In this document: one piece after another, positions 1 through 9,031 of the stretch
Layout: the number at the start of each line of letters is the position of its first letter
Position numbering within the stretch: position 1 is the stretch's first letter
DNA from: Oxalobacteraceae bacterium OTU3CINTB1
Lineage (GTDB): Bacteria > Pseudomonadota > Gammaproteobacteria > Burkholderiales > Burkholderiaceae_D
DNA: 64,000 nucleotides
NCBI GenBank assembly: GCA_024123955.1
Contig: CP099652.1
Location: 4,154,001-4,218,000 of the forward strand
Direction: 5' to 3'
Notes under the pieces: generated by a model
Told to the model about the DNA's origin: nothing
Databases searched by the model: none
What the model saw: only the letters and a program-made list of their open reading frames with translations
Made by a program: the position numbers and the translations under genes

Positions 1-229
1 CGAGGGCATTTCCAACGAGGATTTCCTGGCCAATCAAGACAAGGTCAACCGCGTGGTGCACGACAGCGTGGTCGGATTCGGCGGGTCCATTTCCGCCGAG
101 CACGGCATCGGCGCGCTGAAACGCGACGAATTGGCGCATTACAAATCGGCGGTGGAACTCAACATGATGCGGGCCATCAAAGCGGCGCTGGACCCGCTGG
201 GTATCATGAATCCCGGGAAAATTCTGTGA
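1..229 (+). CDS. FAD-binding oxidase, GlcD/D-lactate dehydrogenase type, C-terminal fragment
   Basis: Only the last 75 residues are in the window, read in the frame starting at base 2, with the gene running in from the left. The segment GGSISAEHGIGALKRDEL followed by ALDPLGIMNPGKIL is the hallmark C terminus of the FAD-linked oxidase C domain found in glycolate oxidase GlcD and D-2-hydroxyacid or D-lactate dehydrogenases. The HGIG stretch lies in the substrate and metal site of that family, and the NPGK motif closes it. The enzyme would oxidise a 2-hydroxyacid to the 2-oxoacid using FAD. Which hydroxyacid cannot be told from this fragment. The stop overlaps an alternative GTG start of the next reading frame. 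Confidence 0.85.
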   Translation, partial: EGISNEDFLANQDKVNRVVHDSVVGFGGSISAEHGIGALKRDELAHYKSAVELNMMRAIKAALDPLGIMNPGKIL

Positions 230-240
230 ACGGGACCGCC

Positions 241-693
241 ATGAACCTCCATCTCCGCGCGCCTTGCGCCGCTGTGCTGTGCGCGGCCGCGCTGGCGGGC
301 AACAACAGCGCCGCGCAAAGCGTCTATAAATGTACCGTGGACGGCAAGATCACCTATAGCGACATGCCCTGCCCGCCCGGCGCGCGCGCATCGTCGATGT
401 TGGTGGTGCCGAAGGCGCCCGCCGACGCTGCGGCGGCGGCCGACCTGCAGCGCATGCAAAAGGAATCGGCGGCGCTGCAAAAGTCCCGCCAGAAGGTCGA
501 GGAGCACGAAGCCCGCGAATCCGAGCGCGCCGCGCGGACCGCCATGTCCCAACGCAAGCGCTGCGCCAAACTCGCGCTGACCAAACAGTGGGCCGACGAA
601 GATGCGCGTAGCGCCACCAACGCCAACGCGGCCAAGGCCAGGCTGCGCGCCAAGCGCGCCGGTGAATCGCTTTCGCTGGAGTGCGCGCACTGA
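241..693 (+). CDS. DUF4124-domain secreted protein
   Basis: A 150-residue protein with a short signal peptide (about residues 1-22, AALAGNNSAAQS at the cleavage region). It then has SVYKCTVDGKITYSDMPCP, the typical opening of DUF4124: a small two-cysteine domain common in Betaproteobacteria and of unknown function. The C-terminal half, about residues 60-150, is charged and helical (QRMQKESAALQKSRQKVEE) and probably forms a coiled coil. I prefer the ATG at 241 to the GTG at 226, because it gives a clean signal peptide and does not overlap the oxidase. A periplasmic location is inferred. Confidence 0.75.
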   Translation: MNLHLRAPCAAVLCAAALAGNNSAAQSVYKCTVDGKITYSDMPCPPGARASSMLVVPKAPADAAAAADLQRMQKESAALQKSRQKVEEHEARESERAARTAMSQRKRCAKLALTKQWADEDARSATNANAAKARLRAKRAGESLSLECAH

Positions 694-758
694 TGTCCGA
701 TCCGATGCGCGCGGCAGGCGGAAGGGGCGCCATCGCATCCAAAGGCGAGGCGGCGTCG

Positions 759-3311
759 ATGCGCCGGCTGTCACGCTGGCTGCTGCTGGGCGAATGGCGC
801 GCGCACCCGATGCGCGCGCTGGTCGCCATCGCCGCCATCGCCGTCGGCATCTCGCTCGGCTTCGCGATCCACCTGATCAACGCTGCCGCCTTCAACGAGT
901 TCTCGTCGGCGATCAAGGGCTTGTCCGGCGTGGCCGATGTGCAGGTGCGCGGCACCGAGCCGGCCTTCGACGAGGCGATCTATCCGATCCTGGCGGCGCG
1001 CAACGGGGTCACCGTGGCCTCGCCGGTGCTGGAATTCGACGCCTCGGTTCCCGGACAGCGCACTGCATTGAAAATCATCGCCATCGATGTGTTCCGCGCC
1101 GGTTTCGTCGCGCCGGACCTGATCGGCGTGCCGGCCGACGGCGATCCGAGCTCCACCCTGGCAGACGATACGATTTTCCTGTCGCCCGCCGCGCAGCAGT
1201 GGCTCCATCCCACGGCGAATCAAATAACCCTGCAAGTCGGCGTCGACAAACTGCAACTGCGCGTGGCGGGGTCGCTGCAAAGCGCGCGCGCCGGCCAGCG
1301 CATCGGCGTGATGGACCTGGGCGCAGCGCAATGGCGCTTCGACAAACTGGGCCAGCTGTCGCGCGTCGACCTGAAACTGCGCGACGGCGTCAATCGCGAC
1401 GCCTTCAAGGCGCAACTGGAGCAGGACCTGCAACGCGAATATCCCGGCCGCTTCCGGGTCAACCAGCCCAACGACCAGGAACAAAACAGCCGCAACGAGG
1501 GTATGAGCCGCGCTTACCGCGTCAACCTGACAGTGCTGGCGCTGGTGGCCTTGTTCACCGGCGCCTTCCTGGTGTTTTCCACGCAGGCGCTGTCGGTGAT
1601 ACGCCGCCGCAGCCAGTTCGCGCTGCTGCGGGTGCTGGGCATGGACCGCCGCCACCTGCTGCGCCAGATCCTGCTCGAAGGCCTGGGCCTGGGCATCGCC
1701 GGATCGGCCATCGGCATCGCCGCCGGCTACGGGCTGGCCGCCGCCGCGCTGCACTTCATGGGCGCGGACCTGGGCGCCGGTTTCTTCTCCGGCGTGCAGC
1801 CGACGGTGCACTTCACGCCCGTGGCCGCCGCCGTCTATTTCGCGCTGGGCGTCAGCGTGTCGCTGCTGGGCTGTGCCGCGCCGGCGTTCGACGCCGCCCG
1901 CGCCAAACCGGCGGTGGCGCTTAAATCCGGCACCGAGGAGGCGGCCATGTCGCGCCTGGCGACGGCTTGGCCGGCCCTGGCCTGCATCGCGCTGGCCGCG
2001 CTGCTGTCGCAGGCGCCGCCGGTGTTCGAATTGCCGATCTTCGGCTACCTGTCGATCGCGCTGCTGCTGGTCGGGGTGATCGCACTGATGCCGCGCCTGG
2101 CCGCCATCGTGTTCCGCTTCGCGCACAAACGCTGGAGCGCCGCCACCGCCAACCGGCCCGGCGCCTCGCCCGTATTAACGCTGACGTTATCGCGCCTGGC
2201 CAACGCCTCCAGCCAGGCAGGCATCGCGCTCGGCGGCGTGCTGTCGAGCTTTAGCCTGATGGTCGCCATGGCCATCATGGTCGCCAGCTTCCGCGTGTCG
2301 CTCGACGACTGGCTGCGCCAGGTCCTGCCGGCGGACGTCTACGTCAGCACCATCGGCGCGGGCACCACGGCTGGCCTGCGGCCGCAGGAACAGGCGGCCA
2401 TCGCCGCCCTGCCAGGCGTGCAAAAAGCCAGTTTCCTGCGTGTGCGGGGCATTTCGCTGGCGCCGGGCCGCCCGCCCGTGGCGCTGCTGGCGAGCATCGT
2501 CAACGAGCAGGATCCCGCCCAATCGCTGGCCCTCGTGGGCGCGACGAAGCCGCCGGCGCCGGGCGGACCGCCACCGGTCTGGGTCTCGGAGGCGATGGTC
2601 GATTTGTACGATATGACAGTCGGCAAACGAGTGGAAATTCCCCTCAATGGCAAACTGCATTCCTTCCAGGTTGCTGGCGTGTGGCGCGACTACGCCCGTC
2701 CGACCGGCTCGATCCAGATGCGGCTGAGCGACTACCGCGCCATCACCGGCGACCAGCAAGCCAGCAGCGCGGCACTCTGGCTCAAACCCGGCGCGAAACC
2801 CGAGGACACCGTGCAAGCGGTGAAGCGGCTGCCGTTCGCCGCCGCGCTGGAAACCAGCGCGCCATCGGAGATCCGCGACATGAGCATGAAGGTGTTCGAC
2901 CGCAGCTTCGCCATCACCTACCTGCTGGAGGCGATCGCCATCGTCATCGGCCTGTTCGGCGTGGCCGCCACCTTCTCGGCGCAGACCTTGGCCCGGTCAA
3001 AGGAATTCGGCATGCTGCGCCACGTCGGCGTCACGCGCGGGCAAATCCTGTCGATCCTGGCCATTGAGGGCGGCGCCCTGACCGGCCTGGGCATCGCCAC
3101 CGGCTTTGTCCTCGGGTGGGTCATCAGCCTCGTGTTGGTTTTCGTCGTCAATCCGCAGTCGTTCCACTGGACCATGCAGCTGCATTTGCCTTGGGGTTTG
3201 TTGGCGTCGGTCGCCGGACTACTGCTGGCCGCATCCGCGCTGACTGCCCTGCTGGCGGGCCGGCAATCGCTGTCCGGCGGGCCGATACGCGCGGTCAGGG
3301 AGGACTGGTGA
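759..3311 (+). CDS. FtsX/MacB-type ABC transporter permease (two-module, AttFG-like)
   Basis: A membrane protein of about 850 residues with two FtsX-like halves. The first transmembrane helix lies in MRALVAIAAIAVGISLG near the N terminus, and a periplasmic domain follows. There is a three-helix block around 1520-1900, a second block at 1960-2290, a second periplasmic domain, and a final three-helix block at 2900-3280 with the FtsX-typical EFGMLRHVGVTRGQI. Such permeases do not move a substrate through a pore but transmit force from a partner ATPase. No ATPase gene is next to it here. The start at 759 is chosen because WLLLGEWRAHP is a natural N terminus for this family and a GAGG motif precedes it. 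ATG 693 (overlapping the upstream stop) and GTG 681 are alternatives. The next gene overlaps as TGATG, so the two are probably translationally coupled. Confidence 0.85.
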   Translation: MRRLSRWLLLGEWRAHPMRALVAIAAIAVGISLGFAIHLINAAAFNEFSSAIKGLSGVADVQVRGTEPAFDEAIYPILAARNGVTVASPVLEFDASVPGQRTALKIIAIDVFRAGFVAPDLIGVPADGDPSSTLADDTIFLSPAAQQWLHPTANQITLQVGVDKLQLRVAGSLQSARAGQRIGVMDLGAAQWRFDKLGQLSRVDLKLRDGVNRDAFKAQLEQDLQREYPGRFRVNQPNDQEQNSRNEGMSRAYRVNLTVLALVALFTGAFLVFSTQALSVIRRRSQFALLRVLGMDRRHLLRQILLEGLGLGIAGSAIGIAAGYGLAAAALHFMGADLGAGFFSGVQPTVHFTPVAAAVYFALGVSVSLLGCAAPAFDAARAKPAVALKSGTEEAAMSRLATAWPALACIALAALLSQAPPVFELPIFGYLSIALLLVGVIALMPRLAAIVFRFAHKRWSAATANRPGASPVLTLTLSRLANASSQAGIALGGVLSSFSLMVAMAIMVASFRVSLDDWLRQVLPADVYVSTIGAGTTAGLRPQEQAAIAALPGVQKASFLRVRGISLAPGRPPVALLASIVNEQDPAQSLALVGATKPPAPGGPPPVWVSEAMVDLYDMTVGKRVEIPLNGKLHSFQVAGVWRDYARPTGSIQMRLSDYRAITGDQQASSAALWLKPGAKPEDTVQAVKRLPFAAALETSAPSEIRDMSMKVFDRSFAITYLLEAIAIVIGLFGVAATFSAQTLARSKEFGMLRHVGVTRGQILSILAIEGGALTGLGIATGFVLGWVISLVLVFVVNPQSFHWTMQLHLPWGLLASVAGLLLAASALTALLAGRQSLSGGPIRAVREDW

Positions 3312-4402
3312 TGCACTTGATACGTTACTTTGCGGTGTTCCTTATGCTGTTGTGCGGCGTGTCCTCGCGGGCGGCGCCGCCCGGATTTGCCCCGGTCGCG
3401 CCACTGCCGGACGGCGCTTCGCTGCGCTTCCCCGCCGATTACGGCGCCCATTTGGACTATAAAATCGAATGGTGGTATGTCACCGGCTGGCTCAATACGT
3501 CCGATGGCAAGCCGTTGGGATTCCAGGTCACCTTCTTCCGCAGCGGGACCGGGCATGACCGGGCAAACCCCAGCAAATTCGCGCCCAAGCAGCTGATCAT
3601 CGGCCACGCCGCCGTCTCCGACCCGGCCAACGGCAAGCTGCTGCACGACCAGCGCAGCGCGCGCGAGGGCTTCGGCATCGCCTACGCCAAGGTCGGCGAC
3701 GCCGATGTGAAGCTCGACGACTGGCGCATGACGCGCAACGCCGACGGCAGCTACGCCATCCGCGTGGACGCCGCCAACTTCGCGCTGAACCTGAAGCTGG
3801 CGCCATCGCAGCCGGTGCTGCTCCAGGGCCAGCGTGGCTATTCGCGCAAAGGCCCGCGCCCCGAGCAGGCCAGCTACTACTACAGCGAGCCGCAACTCAC
3901 CACCACCGGCACCGTCACGCGCGGCGGCAAGGCGGCCGCCGTCACCGGCGCCAGCTGGCTCGATCACGAGTGGTCCAGCGACATCATGGGCGGCGATTCC
4001 GGCGCGGTCGGCTGGGATTGGATAGGCGCCAACCTCGACGACGGAGGCGCCCTGATGGCTTTCCAACTCCGCGACAAGACAGGTGCTAAACTATGGTCGC
4101 ACGCGACATGGCGCGACGCATCCGGTAAGATCACGCAATTCTCACCGGAGCAGGTCGGTTTTGCCGCGCAACGGCGCTGGCGCTCGCCCCGCACCAATGC
4201 CGAGTATCCGGTCGAAAGCCGGCTCACCACCGGCAATGTGGAATGGCGGATCGTCCCCTTGCAGGACGACCAGGAACTGGATTCGCGCCGCTCGACCGGC
4301 GCGGTGTACTGGGAAGGCGCGGTGACGCTCACGCGGGACGGCAAGCCGGCCGGTCGCGCCTATCTGGAAATGACCGGGTATGTCAGCCCGATGAAACTGT
4401 AG
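3311..4402 (+). CDS. AttH/CrtC-like lipocalin-domain secreted protein
   Basis: A 363-residue protein with a Sec signal peptide of about 21 residues (FAVFLMLLCGVSSRA). The mature part begins with the AttH hallmark YKIEWWYVTGWL followed by LGFQVTFFR. Later it has SWLDHEWSSDIMGGDSGAVG and WDWIGANLDDGG, the conserved core of the AttH/carotenoid 1,2-hydratase (CrtC) fold, a double lipocalin-like barrel. In Agrobacterium, AttH is encoded with an ABC exporter (AttEFG). Here the start codon overlaps the permease stop by one base. Hydratase activity on a lipid-like substrate, or a carrier role, is inference. Confidence 0.85.
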   Translation: MHLIRYFAVFLMLLCGVSSRAAPPGFAPVAPLPDGASLRFPADYGAHLDYKIEWWYVTGWLNTSDGKPLGFQVTFFRSGTGHDRANPSKFAPKQLIIGHAAVSDPANGKLLHDQRSAREGFGIAYAKVGDADVKLDDWRMTRNADGSYAIRVDAANFALNLKLAPSQPVLLQGQRGYSRKGPRPEQASYYYSEPQLTTTGTVTRGGKAAAVTGASWLDHEWSSDIMGGDSGAVGWDWIGANLDDGGALMAFQLRDKTGAKLWSHATWRDASGKITQFSPEQVGFAAQRRWRSPRTNAEYPVESRLTTGNVEWRIVPLQDDQELDSRRSTGAVYWEGAVTLTRDGKPAGRAYLEMTGYVSPMKL

Positions 4403-4452
4403 AAGAATATTAGAACAACCCAAAGCATATTTACCGAAACCGCAGCCACACG

Positions 4453-6288
4453 ATGACCAACAGCACCACCGCCAGCACCCCGTCCGCAGCCGCGCCCAAC
4501 GTCACCCGGGAACAAAAGAAAGGAAGCCTGTCCACCTTGCGCGGCTTGCTGCCGTTCCTGGCGCCGTACAAGCGTCAATTCGTCATGGCCGGTATCGCGC
4601 TGGTGGTCGCCGCCTGCGCCACCCTGGCCATTCCAGCCGCCTTCAAACAGATGATCGACCTCGGTTTCGGCGGCACCGGCGACAAGAGCATCAAGCATGT
4701 GGATCTGGTCTTCCTGGCGCTGTTCGGCGTCGCCACCGTGCTGGCGTTGGCCACGGCCGCGCGCTTCTACACCGTCTCCTGGCTGGGCGAGCGGGTCACC
4801 GCCGACATCCGCAGCGCCGTCTACCGGCATGTGGTCACCCAGAGCCCCGAGTTTTTCGAGACCACGCAGACCGGCGAAGTCCTGTCGCGCATCACCACCG
4901 ACACCACGCTGATACAAGCGGTCGTCGGCACCAGTATCTCGATGGCGCTGCGTAATGTGCTGTTGTTCATCGGCGGCCTGGTGATGCTGTTCGTGACCAG
5001 CGTTAAACTGTCGGCCATCATCATCGGCCTGCTGGTGCTAACGGTGCTGCCAATCGTGATGTTCGGCCGCCGCGTGCGCGAGCTGTCGCGCGACTCGCAG
5101 GACCGCGTGGCCGACGCCTCGGCCATGGCCGGCGAAATCCTCAACGCCATGCCGACCGTGCAGGCCTTTACGCACGAGACGATCGAATCGAACCGCTTCG
5201 GCGCCTCGGTCGAAGGCGCATTCAAGACCGCGATGCGCCGCATCCGCGCCCGCGCGCTGCTGACGATGATCGCCATCGTGCTGGTGTTCGGCACCATCGT
5301 CTTCGTGCTGTGGCTGGGCGCCCACGCCGTGCTGTCGGGCGACATGACCGGCGGCGACCTGGGTCAGTTCATCCTGTATGCCTCGATCGTCGCCGGCGCC
5401 ATCGGCGCCTTGTCCGAAGTGATGGGCGAGGCGCAGCGCGCCGCCGGCGCCACCGAGCGACTGCTGGAACTGATGGCCGTCAAATCGAACATCCAGTCGC
5501 CGGCCAAGCCGCTGGCGCTGCCGCCGCGCGCCGCCAACGGCGCGGCCCTGACCCTCAACGATGTCACCTTCTCGTATCCGTCGCGGCCCGAGACGGCGGC
5601 GCTGGGCCACCTGTGGCTGGACATCAAACCCGGCGAGACGGTGGCCGTGGTCGGCCCTTCCGGCGCCGGCAAGACCACGCTGTTCCAGCTGTTCTTGCGG
5701 TTCTACGATCCGCAAAGCGGCAGCATCAAGCTCGATGGCGTGGACATCACGCAGCTCGACCTGCATACGCTGCGCGACGCCATCGGCATCGTGCCGCAGG
5801 ATACGGTGATCTTCTCGGCCGACGCGATGGAAAACATCCGCTACGGCCGCGCCGGCGCCACCGACGAGGAAGTGATCCAGGCCGCCAAACTGGCCGCCGC
5901 CCACGAATTTATCGAACGCCTGCCGCAAGGGTACAAATCGTTCCTGGGCGAGCGCGGTGTGCGCCTGTCCGGCGGACAGCGCCAACGCATCGCCATCGCC
6001 CGCGCTTTGCTGAAAAACCCACCGCTGCTGCTGCTCGACGAAGCCACCAGCGCGCTGGACGCCGAATCCGAGCGCCTGGTGCAAAAGGCGCTGGAGGCGG
6101 CGATGGTCGGCCGCACGACGGTCATCATCGCCCACCGCTTGGCAACGGTGCAGCGCGCGGACCGCATCATCGTCATGGAAGACGGCAAAATCGTCGAAAC
6201 CGGCACCCACACCTCGCTGGTGGCGCTGGGCGGCATCTACGCCAACCTGGCCGCACTCCAGTTCCACAACGTCCACACCGCGCATTGA
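4453..6288 (+). CDS. ABC exporter, fused permease-ATPase (MsbA-like)
   Basis: A 611-residue half-transporter. Residues about 30-330 hold six transmembrane helices of the ABC type 1 exporter domain, and residues about 365-600 the nucleotide-binding domain. Visible motifs are Walker A GPSGAGKTT (about residue 402), Q-loop VPQDTVIFSA, signature LSGGQRQR, Walker B LLLLDEATSALD and the switch His in IIAHRLATV. It should work as a homodimer, exporting a lipid, peptide or drug from the inner membrane. The substrate is not indicated. It starts 50 bases after the AttH-like gene on the same strand and could be cotranscribed with it. Confidence 0.9.
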   Translation: MTNSTTASTPSAAAPNVTREQKKGSLSTLRGLLPFLAPYKRQFVMAGIALVVAACATLAIPAAFKQMIDLGFGGTGDKSIKHVDLVFLALFGVATVLALATAARFYTVSWLGERVTADIRSAVYRHVVTQSPEFFETTQTGEVLSRITTDTTLIQAVVGTSISMALRNVLLFIGGLVMLFVTSVKLSAIIIGLLVLTVLPIVMFGRRVRELSRDSQDRVADASAMAGEILNAMPTVQAFTHETIESNRFGASVEGAFKTAMRRIRARALLTMIAIVLVFGTIVFVLWLGAHAVLSGDMTGGDLGQFILYASIVAGAIGALSEVMGEAQRAAGATERLLELMAVKSNIQSPAKPLALPPRAANGAALTLNDVTFSYPSRPETAALGHLWLDIKPGETVAVVGPSGAGKTTLFQLFLRFYDPQSGSIKLDGVDITQLDLHTLRDAIGIVPQDTVIFSADAMENIRYGRAGATDEEVIQAAKLAAAHEFIERLPQGYKSFLGERGVRLSGGQRQRIAIARALLKNPPLLLLDEATSALDAESERLVQKALEAAMVGRTTVIIAHRLATVQRADRIIVMEDGKIVETGTHTSLVALGGIYANLAALQFHNVHTAH

Positions 6289-6310
6289 TCGGGGTATCAT
6301 TCGTTCTTTC

Positions 6311-6324
6311 AGGAGAATGAATTG
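6311..6324 (+). promoter_or_regulatory. Ribosome binding site that fixes a TTG start
   Basis: AGGAG at 6311-6315 is followed after six bases by TTG at 6322. The ATG in between (6317-6319) is followed in frame by AAT TGA, so TTG is the only workable start for the aldolase-like gene. Confidence 0.7.
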
Positions 6325-7407
6325 ACCGACGCCGAACTGCGCCTCCGCTGCCGCACCCACCTTCCCGGCCATCGCCAGCCCTCACCCGCGCAGCTGTTCG
6401 CGGCGATGGCGGCGTGGTGCGAAGCCAACGGCGTGGAGCACGACACCTACGGCAACGGCACCCTGATCCAGGACTTCGAGCAAAAGATCGCAAAACTGCT
6501 GGGGTTCGAGGCGGCGCTGTTCTGCATCACCGGTACCATGACGCAAGCCACCGCGCTGCGCATCGCCTGCGAGGAACGCGGCAGCAAACTGGTGGCGCTG
6601 CACCCGACGTCGCACATCCTGCGCCATGAACGCGGCAACCATCAGCTGTTTGACCACTTCCACGCCTTGCAGATCGGTGACCAGAACCGTCCGTGGACGC
6701 TGGAAGAACTCCAGGGCATTCCCGACAAACTGGGCGCGGCGACGCTGGAATTGCCGATGCGCGAGATCGGCGGCCAATGCCCGGAATGGGACGATCTCAC
6801 CGCCATCAAGGCTTACTGCCACGAGCAAGCCATCCATTTGCACCTGGATGGCGCCCGCCTGTGGGAAACCGCCGCCGCATACGGACGAACGGCAGGCGAA
6901 ATCGCCGCCGGCTGCGACACGGTGTACGTGTCGCTCTATAAGGGCATAGGCGGCATGGGCGGCGCCATGCTGCTTGGCTCCTCCTCGTTTGTCGCCAAGG
7001 CGCAGGAGTGGTACCGCCGCCAGGGCGGCAATGTCTACCAGCGCACGCCGTATGTGGTGGCCGCCGCGATGCAGTTCGATGCCCGGCTGGCGGCAATGCC
7101 GGATTACTTCCGCCGCACGCTGTGGCTCTATGAGACGCTGCGCGACTATCCGCTGCTGACGCCCAATCCGGCGAGCCCGCAAGCCAGCATGCTGCACCTG
7201 CATCTGCCGGTGAGCCGCGACCGCGCTTTGAACATCCGCAACCTGATCGCCGAACGGCACAGCGTATGGCTGTTCAATGGCGCCAGCCACGGCGCGCTGC
7301 AGGACCGCAGCTCGGTGGAGCTGTACATCGGCGACAACCTGCTCAACATGCCGGACGACCGCGTGCGCGAGATACTGTCGCTGTGGTCCGCCGCACTGGC
7401 CAACTAA
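6322..7407 (+). CDS. Low-specificity L-threonine aldolase / beta-eliminating lyase family
   Basis: A 361-residue PLP enzyme of fold type I. It carries the GLY1-family pattern: DTYGNGTLIQDFEQKIAKLLG near residue 35, HLDGARLWE near 174, and the probable PLP lysine in VSLYKGIGGMGGAML near residue 210. Members split L-threonine or related beta-hydroxy amino acids into glycine and an aldehyde, or eliminate the beta substituent. The start is TTG, 6 bases behind a clean AGGAG (6311-6315). The ATG at 6317 leads to an immediate stop and cannot be used. The gene is 33 bases downstream of the ABC exporter. Confidence 0.85.
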   Translation: MTDAELRLRCRTHLPGHRQPSPAQLFAAMAAWCEANGVEHDTYGNGTLIQDFEQKIAKLLGFEAALFCITGTMTQATALRIACEERGSKLVALHPTSHILRHERGNHQLFDHFHALQIGDQNRPWTLEELQGIPDKLGAATLELPMREIGGQCPEWDDLTAIKAYCHEQAIHLHLDGARLWETAAAYGRTAGEIAAGCDTVYVSLYKGIGGMGGAMLLGSSSFVAKAQEWYRRQGGNVYQRTPYVVAAAMQFDARLAAMPDYFRRTLWLYETLRDYPLLTPNPASPQASMLHLHLPVSRDRALNIRNLIAERHSVWLFNGASHGALQDRSSVELYIGDNLLNMPDDRVREILSLWSAALAN

Positions 7408-7468
7408 TTTCGCACAAGCCGGGACAACCGGCTACACTGCGCCCTCTTTTCGTTTTACTGCACATACA

Positions 7469-9016
7469 ATGACCTTCCAAGCACTCGGCCTGATCGATCC
7501 AATCCAGCGCACGCTGGACACCCTGGGCTACAAACAGCCGACGCCCGTCCAAAAGCAAGCCATTCCCGTCGTCCTGGCGGGCCGCGACCTGATGGCCGCC
7601 GCCCAAACCGGCACCGGCAAGACGGCCGGCTTCGCGCTGCCCATCCTGCAGCGCCTGACGATGGACGGCGTGACGGCGCCGAAAGCTGTACGGTGCCTGG
7701 TGCTGGTGCCGACCCGCGAACTGGCCGAGCAAGTCTACGAAAGCTTCCGCACCTACGGCGGCAATCTGCCGCTGCGCTCCGCCGTGGCCTACGGCGGCGT
7801 GCCGATCGAGCCGCAGATCACCAAGCTGCGCAAAGGCCTGGACGTGCTGGTGGCGACGCCCGGGCGTCTGAAGGACCTGCACGACCAGGGCGCGATCAGC
7901 TTCACGATGCTGCAAACGCTGGTGCTGGACGAGGCGGACCGCATGCTGGACCTGGGCTTCGAGCGCGATCTGGACATCCTGCTGGCGGCCCTGCCGAAAA
8001 AGCGCCAGACCTTGCTGTTCTCGGCGACCTTCTCCGACGAGATCCGCAAACTGGCCAAAGGTATGTTGAAGGACCCGGTATCGATCCAGGTCAGCGCCAG
8101 TAACACGGCCGTCAAAAGCGTCAAACAATGGCTGATCCCCACCGACAAGCGCCGCAAGCCGGAACTGCTGCTGCATCTCTTGAAGAAGCTTCAGTGGGGC
8201 CAGGTGCTGGTATTCGTCAAAACGCGAAAAGGTGTCGAAACGCTGGTCAAGACCTTGCAGGAGCACGGCATCTCCGCCGACTCCATCCACGGCGACAAGA
8301 CCCAGCCGGCGCGCCTGAAGGCGCTGGCGCGCTTCAAAAAGGCCGAAGTGCAGCTGCTGGTGGCGACCGACGTCGCCGCGCGCGGGCTGGATATCGAGGC
8401 GCTGCCGCAGGTGGTCAACTTCGATTTGCCGACCGTGGCGGAAGACTACATCCACCGCATCGGTCGCACCGGCCGCGCGGGCATGGAAGGCGAAGCGGTC
8501 TCGCTGGTGTGCGCCGACGAAGTCGAGATCCTGAAGGCGATCGAAACGCTGACCGGTCAAGTGATCCGGCGCGAAGAGGAACCGGGCTTCGAGGCCGATC
8601 ACCGCGTGCCGGAAACCGGCCCGAAAGGCGTGGCGGCTGCGCTGGCAAAGAAGGCGGCGGCCGAAGCGCCGGCCAAGAAAAAACGTCCGTTCACCGGCCC
8701 GGCCGGTGGAACGGCGGCCGGCAAGGCCCCTGGCGGAGCGGCGGCCGGCAAAGCGACCGCGCGTCCGGCTGGCGGCGACGCCTCCCTCGGCACCTGGACG
8801 CCACCCGTGCCGGCCGCCGGCAAAGGAGCCGGTGGCGCTCGCTCCGCTGGCGGCAAAGCCGGCACGGGCCGCATCTATGGCGGTGGCGGCAAACCGGCTG
8901 CGCCGAAGGGTGCTGTCGTCGTCACCGGCGGGCGTGGCGCCAAATCGCTCGCCCGCGCCGCCGGCAAAGTAACCGCGCAACCGGGCGGCCGCAAGCCCAA
9001 GTCGGGCAGCCGCTAA
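7469..9016 (+). CDS. rhlE: DEAD-box RNA helicase, RhlE type
   Basis: A 515-residue ATP-dependent RNA helicase. From ATG 7469 the motifs occur in order: Q motif GYKQPTPVQKQAIP, Walker A AAQTGTGKT, PTRELAEQV, VATPGRLKDL, DEAD in VLDEADRMLDLGF, SAT in LLFSATF, and motif VI HRIGRTGRAG. The two RecA-like domains end near residue 375. The last 130 residues are a Lys/Gly/Ala-rich, low-complexity tail, as in RhlE proteins, probably for RNA binding. RhlE proteins remodel RNA during ribosome assembly and decay and often aid cold growth. The open frame extends upstream to 7277, but that part overlaps the lyase gene and has no family similarity. Confidence 0.92.
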   Translation: MTFQALGLIDPIQRTLDTLGYKQPTPVQKQAIPVVLAGRDLMAAAQTGTGKTAGFALPILQRLTMDGVTAPKAVRCLVLVPTRELAEQVYESFRTYGGNLPLRSAVAYGGVPIEPQITKLRKGLDVLVATPGRLKDLHDQGAISFTMLQTLVLDEADRMLDLGFERDLDILLAALPKKRQTLLFSATFSDEIRKLAKGMLKDPVSIQVSASNTAVKSVKQWLIPTDKRRKPELLLHLLKKLQWGQVLVFVKTRKGVETLVKTLQEHGISADSIHGDKTQPARLKALARFKKAEVQLLVATDVAARGLDIEALPQVVNFDLPTVAEDYIHRIGRTGRAGMEGEAVSLVCADEVEILKAIETLTGQVIRREEEPGFEADHRVPETGPKGVAAALAKKAAAEAPAKKKRPFTGPAGGTAAGKAPGGAAAGKATARPAGGDASLGTWTPPVPAAGKGAGGARSAGGKAGTGRIYGGGGKPAAPKGAVVVTGGRGAKSLARAAGKVTAQPGGRKPKSGSR

Positions 9017-9031
9017 CAGGACCCGACCGGC

